Positions 57,140 to 64,000 of a DNA stretch of 64,000 nucleotides are shown here, one piece after another. The notes below the pieces were generated by a model that was not told the DNA's origin, searched no databases, and saw only the letters and a list, made by a program, of their open reading frames with translations. Both the position numbers and the translations under genes were made by a program. Position 1 is the stretch's first letter. Each line of letters starts with the position of its first letter. This DNA comes from Eucalyptus grandis (lineage: Eukaryota > Streptophyta > Magnoliopsida > Myrtales > Myrtaceae): contig NC_052616.1 of NCBI RefSeq assembly GCF_016545825.1, forward strand, positions 53,019,716 to 53,083,715. Reading direction: 5' to 3'.

Positions 57140-57594
57140 TTTTGATGGTCTCTCATCTCAAGGAGCTTGGAATATCGCTGGAATCTCTACCTTCATATTC
57201 ATGAAGGTCTTCACCTCCTGGGTAATCGGGAATATTTGAGGACGTCCTCGCATGTTCATAAAGGTCTCTCACCTCTGGTAAATGGGAATATCGAGACGTA
57301 CCCAGGATATTCGTGAAGGTCTCTACCTCCGGGTAATTGGGAATATTGAGGGCGTGATCGATATTCATGAAGGTCTCTCACCTCCTCGGTAATGAGAATA
57401 TCGAGGGCGTACCATGGATATTCGTGAAGGTCTCACCTCCGGTAGTTGGGAATATCGAGGACGCACTGGGATATTCGTGAAGGTCTCTCACCTCCTCGTA
57501 ATTGGGAATATCGAGGGCGTAAGTGAGATATTCGTGAAGGTCTCTCACCTCGTGGTGCTGGGAATATGGAGGACGTAACCTCAAATATTCATGA

Positions 57595-57651
<57 letters not shown>

Positions 57652-57860
57652 CTCTCTCTCTCTCTCTCTCCTCTCTGGTAATTGGGAATATTAGGACGTG
57701 CTCGCATATCCATGGAGGTCTCTCAGGTCACTAGAGAGGGGAATATCGAGGACATACCTTGGATATTCATGAAGGTCTCTCACCTCTTGGTAATTGGGAA
57801 TATTGAGGACATGCCCCCGCATATTCATGAAGGCTCTCACCTATCGGTAATTTAAACTTG
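57140..57860 (-). repeat. Minisatellite B: ~57-bp units, about 12 copies
   Basis: Units of the form GGGAATATCGAGGACGTACC, GGATATTCATGAAGGTCTCTC, ACCTCCGGTAATT repeat across the stretch with 1-4 bp length differences. A long CT run interrupts one unit at 57599. Confidence 0.88.
57599..57676 (+). repeat. (CT)n microsatellite
   Basis: About 78 bp of CT with one GA interruption, grown from the GGTCTCTC of a minisatellite unit. Confidence 0.95.
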
Positions 57861-59431
57861 AATTAGCACGAGGTGAATCCTCGGTACGTAGGCATATTAA
57901 TTGGCAACAAACATTATCAACATGTACATTGTACAAAGCACCGGAATACTTGGATGAACATAACATTGAATTATGATTCGGGACCACTATTCTGGGTCCA
58001 AGTGCTAGGAAGCATACCTGAACAACGGTGGGTACTTGACGATATGGGGATACCTAGACATAGAACATTGGTATTCAAGAGATATTTGGTCGATCACAAG
58101 TATCAATACTGGGGACAACTCGAACAGTCGAGTGTCGAAAAGGGAGTATTCGAATAGTGACCGGTACTAAAGACAATAAAAGGATACCTAGACAACAGTA
58201 GGTATTCAACGATAATAGATATTTGGTCAAAACAACTATCATACTGGGTCAATCGAATAGAATCGAGTGTGTCAGAAATTTGAAAATCCAGAAATTAAGC
58301 CCATAATTAAGACAATGGGATGCTAATGACATTTGCAATCCATCAAACTCAATGGACAATTCTTAATAGGTCAAGAGGATGTCAAGAAGAGAGTACCTAG
58401 ACAAGGGTAGGTACTTTAAGACAAATGGGGACATGGATATGTTTATTCGGCAATAATTCAATCGATCTTCAAGAGTATGTATACTATTTAAATTGATGCA
58501 CACATGATTGTATATGCATACTTATAGTTAAATGATTCATGCATGACAAGTTGTCGCCTTGGCATCATCCGAATTCCACGGGGAAAATTTGAAAGACAAC
58601 CTTCATTCCAAATGTAGATGTCTTGAGCATGCTGTATGAGGGACTTTCCCAAACTACTTTCCACTCTCTCTCTCATGGAAAAGGGTATCCTAACTATGAC
58701 GCAGGATGTGGTGGTTGATTCTTGCTGTCATCAGCAAATTCGATCCCTAATTTTTATTAATGCATGAATGGCTTATGAGAAGGGAACTTAGGTATCAACA
58801 AGCTACAATGTCTCTAGCTTGTAAATGCAGCAAGAAAAGTGAGTGCAGGATTAAGTAAAATCCATGTTTTTAGTCAAGGGTCGTTGACTGTGAACTTGGT
58901 CCGTAATTTGCATGGAATGTATGAATGACTTATGAACGAAAATTTAGGTGTTGACAATACTATTTGTATATGACTTGTGTATGAAGAAGATGTTCGTTCT
59001 ACATATTGAAATACACATTACTGAATGTTGATTATTTAATCATCTTAAAAATATCATAGGGATTTTTTCACTTCCATGCTAATGAAAATATAGCGGAAGG
59101 TTAACAGATATACGAAAATTAAAAGTCGTGTAGTATTGTGTAACATTAACGTTTCAGAAAAATGTACATTGCCTCCAATTTTCTCCAGACTGAGGAGAGT
59201 TTTGTAAAATTTCCTTCTTTTGTCCATGCATGGATTTGGTCCTCAAATGGAGACTCGCTCGTCAAGCACGTCAGATTCCTCCCTTCGGGGTAAGTGAGTT
59301 CCTCTTTCGCACCTGAGAAGAGACTTGACTCGGGCCATGCTGTCCAGTCAATGTCCCACCAAGTCGATGGTGGCACATGTACATATTGGTTGTGCGTATT
59401 TAAAGGGGAAAAGAAACCAACCAGATTCCCA

Positions 59432-59434
<3 letters not shown>

Positions 59435-59465
<31 letters not shown>
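59435..59465 (+). repeat. (GA)n microsatellite
   Basis: About fifteen GA units. Confidence 0.95.
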
Positions 59466-59467
<2 letters not shown>

Positions 59468-60104
59468 GAAGGCAACGTTTTTGGACTTTCTTCAGTCTTC
59501 TCCGATGGGCATCTGCTTCTGGGTTGGAGTCCTGGACAATTCAGGTAGTCATTCATCTTGCGTTTTCTTTACGTCGTCCTTCCTCTTTTTAAGCACCTTC
59601 CGAGAAGCTGTATACACTTTTATGTCCTTACTCGTCTTTTAAGTAAGGAGGAGATCAGCGTGACTTAGAAATCGGTGTAGGGGAAAAGCTTGAGTAGCGT
59701 TCGAAGGAGGTCGTGTTTGATCGGAATTCCGATCCATCCTGACGTTAGTAAGAACTAAATGGGTTTCCAAGCTGGAGAACAGGCTCGAGATCCCGTCCAA
59801 AATACTGACGACACGTCCAACTTGGAAGATCCGGTTTGTTTTTTTGACTTGCCTGGTCATAAAGATGAACTACTCATTTTAGACCTTCTTCTAATTAATC
59901 AGTTCCATATCGCGCAAAATTATAATCTAACCGATTTCTGCCTTGCTATGTTTGAGCTTTCCCATAGTAGACCATCTCACTAAATTCGGGTGTTCATTGA
60001 CTACATCACACTGAAAAATATCTTAACAACTGCTACAATGAGAATTCTTCGCCACTAATAACTTTTTAGAAATGTTAATCAAAGACAAATTTATCAAGTT
60101 TGTA

Positions 60105-60222
60105 TAACAAGTGATAATATCAAAACCTGTTATTAGGTGATGAATTTAGCTTGACAATTTATCTAACAAGTGATAATATCAAAACTTGTTATCGATTGAT
60201 GAATTTAGCCTGACTTGTTTAA
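60105..60222 (+). repeat. 59-bp tandem duplication
   Basis: TAACAAGTGATAATATCAAAAC..TTGTTAT..GATGAATTTAGC begins at 60105 and 60164. Confidence 0.85.
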
Positions 60223-60260
60223 AAGCTCATTTTCAATCTACCACTCTTATTAAATCAGAT

Positions 60261-60440
60261 TTAGGAGTCAATTTAGTATAGCTGGCATTGCTTTTGCATC
60301 GATCCATAATGACATGCCAAAACAGGTTATTCCACCGCTGTAAATTGGCTTTAGGAGTCAATTTAGTATGGTTCGCATTGCTTTTGCATCGATCCACAAT
60401 GACATGCCAACCTTGGAATAGGTTATTCCACCACCGTATA
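60261..60440 (+). repeat. 90-bp tandem duplication
   Basis: TTAGGAGTCAATTTAGTAT..GCATTGCTTTTGCATCGATCC..GACATGCCAA..GGTTATTCCACC begins at 60261 and 60351. Confidence 0.9.
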
Positions 60441-60843
60441 TGAAATTTCACCAGTTTCATCTTCTCATAAACGCAGTAATAAACCTACTTTGAACTGATC
60501 ACTAGAAGATTCTTATATAAAGGATAAAAATAAAATAAAATTACTCCTTGGGATAATCTCTAGACACCCTTACTTTTTTTGTGTTCTATGAAATTGATGT
60601 CATGTAGTTGTGGTTATTTATTGTAGCTAAGAATCATTTTGTTTGAAGGAAAAACATCTTCAAAAAAAAATACTTTTCAACTTTTCGCTTGCTTGAATGA
60701 CAGAAAGATATGCGCTGAATAGAAAAAGTTTTTATGTTGACTAATAAGCGCAAACCAAATCGGAAAAACGACTTCTCCTGCACTTAAAGAGGAAATCAAT
60801 TTCCTAAGAGGAAAACAATTACATATCAGATCTTATCGTGGGA

Positions 60844-60846
<3 letters not shown>

Positions 60847-60880
<34 letters not shown>
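60847..60880 (+). repeat. (TC)n microsatellite
   Basis: About seventeen TC units. Confidence 0.95.
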
Positions 60881-60883
<3 letters not shown>

Positions 60884-62280
60884 AATCCTTAGGTTTGATT
60901 TTGTCTTGAAATCTGTTTTCAAAAGATTTTCATTATATTCTCTATTATTTTGTTGCACTGCTGAATGGACAACAAGAAGATGCTGAGTCAAAAGTTTTAG
61001 CTGTCTTTGCTTAATATAAATCCACCAAATCCAAAAATACGACTAGTGGATTCTTTTTTATTTCCCATCGACCCTTGAGGTTGGGTCATAAATAACCACT
61101 ATTGAGTATCATAACATACGCCAAGTGGATCTGAGGGAGGCTTCCTTGGCTTTATTTTGTAGATGGATCGTGCAATTTGTTATATATTTATTTCCCAAAA
61201 ACTTCTTTTATCGTCCTATTCCTCTCCATATGATTTTAGTAAATATTTACACTAATTATCTTAATCATAAATTCTTTTTTTCACATATAAGATAGTGTAA
61301 CATAGACTGATGTCACTGCTTTTGTAGGGTTCTTAGCACGATCAAGATGTCCATCTCTTCAGCATCTTTGTTAGTTGTTTTCCTAATATTGCGTGTACTT
61401 TTAGCGGTAATCAATAGCAAATTGTAGATAATTAAGCTATTAATGCTCCAAAGATGCGCCTTCCTATTCCTATGGTCGTTGGGCCCGCCAGCCAATCCAT
61501 TGTAACTAGTTTCCAAGTCCTCCACGGTCGACCTGACATGGACTCACCTGTCAAAAGTGGCAAACTTAAAGTGAAATCATTTGAATACAATAAGGTGCTA
61601 ATCCATTCAAAACTTTTAGATTTGTCGATATCAAGTAAAATGGTGATTCCGAATTAAAATTTTAATAGTCATATGTCAAAATATTATCCTATGTTACTTG
61701 ACTACTGAGATTGACTCTAAGCCTTATGTACGTATGATTCCCCACCATATGTTATTTATTTATTTTCGTCGAACTTTTTAACAATGTATCATAGCCATAC
61801 TCTTGCATTCTTCACGTGTCGGATTTATTTTCTTTATGTGCGGCTTCCAGTCCTTCAATTACATTTGTCTTCTTCATTATGATTTCAATTACTCAATATG
61901 ACCAAACCTTTTTATATATATATATTTATGCTCTCTCTCCGATTAATAACTTAGAATTTTGGACCAGGCTCTTAATTAAAACAATTAGTACATATTTTAA
62001 AAGGATGACATTGCAATAGCATTTCCAATGTGTGTGGCCACGTAATTTCTTTCCTCGGTCCTGTAATTGTCGTAGCTTAGGGAAAGACAAGGTACACACA
62101 GTCAAAGTATGCTTTCTTTCTTTTCTTGAAACACGAAACGAACCGATAAATTTTCGTCCTTTATGTTTTTTTTTCTAACGAGTGCCGGTCGTTCCAACTC
62201 ACCAACTCTTATATAGCAAAGTGGAATTTGGTAACACGCCTTATGGGCGTTTTAGCACCTTGGAGATCACCTGAAATCCC

Positions 62281-64000
62281 ATGCATGCCATGAGAAACCT
62301 TCTTGCTATGTTTCCCACTGGTCTTATCATTTTCACTTACATCTTTCAGTTCGTCTCACTTTGCGTGAAGGCTCCTCCCTTTCAGTTGATAAACCGGACG
62401 ATATTCTCACGTCAGAAGACGGTGCTTTTTCCGCGGGCTTTTATCCGGTTGGAGAAAACGCTTATTGTTTTGCCATATGGTTCAGCAAACCCTCTTGTAG
62501 TATCCACAACTGCGCTGTAGTTTGGATGGCAAACCGTGACCGGCCTCATCAACGGAAGATCCTCAAAGCTTTCTTTAAGAAAGAAGGGTAACCTTGTACT
62601 GATCGATGCTGGTCGGAAAGTTGTTTGGGCCACAAAGACATCGAGTCACCCTCCGGGTCATCAAGGAAGTTGCTGCAACTCCTTTTGAGACGGGCAATCT
62701 TGTCCTTCGTGACAAGCAGCACATTATTTCATGGCAAAGCTTTGACTCGCCGACCAACACGCTTCTTCCACTACAAAGCTCACTAGGAACACCCCGCTTG
62801 TTTCCTCTCGAAGCAAGAACAACTTTTCTTCTGGCTATTACAAGTTTTTATTTTGACAATGATAACCTTCTTCGACTCTCTTGATGGCCCGATGATTACC
62901 AGTGTCTATTGGCCAGATCCCTGGCTTAGTAGTTGGCAAGCTGGAAGAACGACTTATAATGACAGTAGAGTTGCAATGCTTGATCCCTACGGGAATTTCA
63001 CTTCATCTGATGATTTCAAATTCTTAACATCCGATTATGGTGCAAAAAATTCAGAGAAGATTGATGGTCGATCATGATGGTAATGTTCGAGTATATAGTC
63101 AATCGGAAGGAGAGGAGTGGACAGCCCATGGCAAGCCAAGTCTGAACCATGCGCAATTCATGGCATTTGTGGACCTAATAGTATGTGTACATACCACCTT
63201 AAGGACGGAAGAAGTTGCATTTGTGCTCCCGGACATGCAAGGGAAAGCCTTTCGGACTGACTCAAGGATGCAAGCCTAAATTCAGCAGCTTCTGTGACAG
63301 CAAAGTCGAAACCGAATTCATCAAGTTACCACATGCCGATTTTTGTGGGTACGAGAAAGATTTGTATAAGAATTGCACTCTTTGAAGAGTGCAAGAAACT
63401 ATGCTTGGGTATGTGCAATTGCTTGGGTATACGGTATAACGACTCTGTATGTTTCCCCCAAGTTGAAATTGTTAAATGGCCGACATTCACCCAGTGTTAC
63501 TGGGGACATCTACTTAGGTCCCAAAATCCAGTCTCTCCTCATACAAAATACCAAAGATAGAGTATGCCGCCTCTGCAAATGTCCAGGCAAAGAAGTTTTG
63601 CTACCAAGGACTTATGTAAAAACAAATCAGAGTTGGGCAATCAAGATTTTGCTCGTTTTTGTTGGGGCAACAGCTGGAATGGAGGCCACACTGGTACTCA
63701 TAATTTGCTGCATATATTAGAAACCGCCCAGAGAAAGATGGAGCTCACATTGATGGATACCACGCCGGCCGACCGGGGTTCAGACGATTCACATACAAAT
63801 GAGCTAAAGAAGGCAACATGGAATTTCAGTAAAGAAATTGGAAGAGGAAGTGGAGGAATTGTATTCAAGGCCGTGTTGTCAGATTGCAGGGTTGCAGCGG
63901 TCAGCAGCTGCATGAGGCTAACCAAGGAGAGAATGAGTTTCTGGCAGAGGTGAGCACTCTAGGGAATCTTAACCACATGAACTTGATTGACATGTGGGGA
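62281..64000 (+). pseudogene. S-domain (G-type lectin) receptor kinase, ZmPK1-like, frameshifted, runs off the window
   Basis: MHAMRNLLAMFPTGLIIFTY begins a signal peptide. After a frameshift near 62355 the bulb-lectin domain follows (LREGSSLSVDKPDDILTSED, AFSAGFYPVGENAYCFAIWF, AVVWMANRDRP, VWATKT, ETGNLVLRDKQ, SWQSFDSPTNTLLP). Then comes the S-locus glycoprotein region (DNDNLLRLSLDGP, SVYWPDPWLSSWQAGRTTYN, LMVDHDGNVRVYS). Next are a PAN-like Cys cluster (CKKLCLGMCNCLGIRYND, near 63390), a membrane segment (AIKILLVFVGATAG, 63640) and the kinase start (ATWNFSKEIGRGSGGIVFKA). Indels near 62355, 62560, 62880, 63050, 63230 and 63560 break the frame. Genes of this type are membrane receptor kinases, usually without introns. 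The kinase core is beyond position 64000. Confidence 0.88.

Larger units (their letters stand above)
54189..58955 (-). mobile_element. Tat/Ogre-like LTR retrotransposon 3' part (3' LTR plus downstream internal region)
   Basis: On the minus strand: internal non-coding region with minisatellites (58955-56032), polypurine tract, then 3' LTR (56014-54189). No protein domain is found. The right limit is approximate, set near GTCAACACCTAAATT at 58940-58955; the 5' LTR and coding part are absent. Insertion into Copia copy 2 is evident at 54188/54189, but the rest of that Copia element does not reappear to the right, so a deletion must have removed both. Confidence 0.7.
58956..62280. other. No gene recognised; upstream flank of the S-domain kinase
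   Basis: AT-rich DNA with (GA)n at 59435-59465, (TC)n at 60847-60880, and two local tandem duplications (60105 and 60261). TTATATAG at 62210-62217, about 65 bp before the kinase start, is a plausible TATA box. Frames here are short and unsupported. Confidence 0.5.

Noticed and set aside
57378..57713. Arg/Glu-rich frame on the minus strand
   Set aside because: Created by the CT microsatellite and the ~57-bp minisatellite.

Overview
This is a stretch of a flowering-plant nuclear genome, most likely a eudicot. The evidence is plant-only gene families (cysteine-rich receptor kinase, ZmPK1-type S-domain receptor kinase, BAHD acyltransferase), introns with GT..AG borders, and plant LTR retrotransposon lineages (Copia, Tekay/Del-type chromovirus Gypsy, Tat/Ogre-like). 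The species cannot be fixed from the sequence. No prokaryotic genes, CRISPR arrays, rRNA or tRNA genes were seen.

Layout. 1-2948: truncated long LTR (+) whose 3' edge cuts into the gag of a decayed Copia element (2949-7475). 7476-9470: unassigned DNA ending in a 243-bp block (X). 9471-26501: a Tekay-like Gypsy element on the minus strand (chromo-like domain, integrase, RNase H, RT, protease, gag, primer-binding site, 3.2-kb 5' LTR). It is opened by a solo-type LTR in gag (13798-16838) and by a Tat/Ogre-like LTR in the leader (17295-23140), which is itself opened by a third LTR (19395-22887). Block X reappears directly outside its right end.

27204-33470: a nearly complete cysteine-rich receptor-like kinase gene (minus strand, 7 exons) with one frameshift in exon 4 and a Copia relic in intron 1. 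A ~304-bp tandem array (33516-34690) lies just upstream. The array is split by an 8.6-kb Mutator-like transposon (34707-43334) with ~110-bp inverted ends, a 9-bp target duplication, a decayed MURA transposase, a TTA-flanked MITE inside that transposase, and a triplicated 5' end carrying the start codon and a hairpin. A BAHD relic (44543-45092), small duplications, a second kinase relic (50100-50625) and a foldback element (50685-50841) follow.

51519-54188: a second copy of the first Copia family, cut by a Tat/Ogre-like element (54189 to about 58955, minus strand) with a 1.8-kb 3' LTR, polypurine tract and two minisatellites. 62281-64000: an S-domain receptor kinase of ZmPK1 type with several frameshifts, running off the window.

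Overall this looks like a receptor-kinase cluster region heavily invaded by transposons. No gene is demonstrably intact; the kinase at 27204-33470 is one base from being open. The less ordinary features are the coding-like tandem array, the triplicated transposase start with its hairpin, the poly(A) micro-insertions with target duplications, and the 240-bp direct repeat flanking the Gypsy element. I saw no convincing new multi-gene system.
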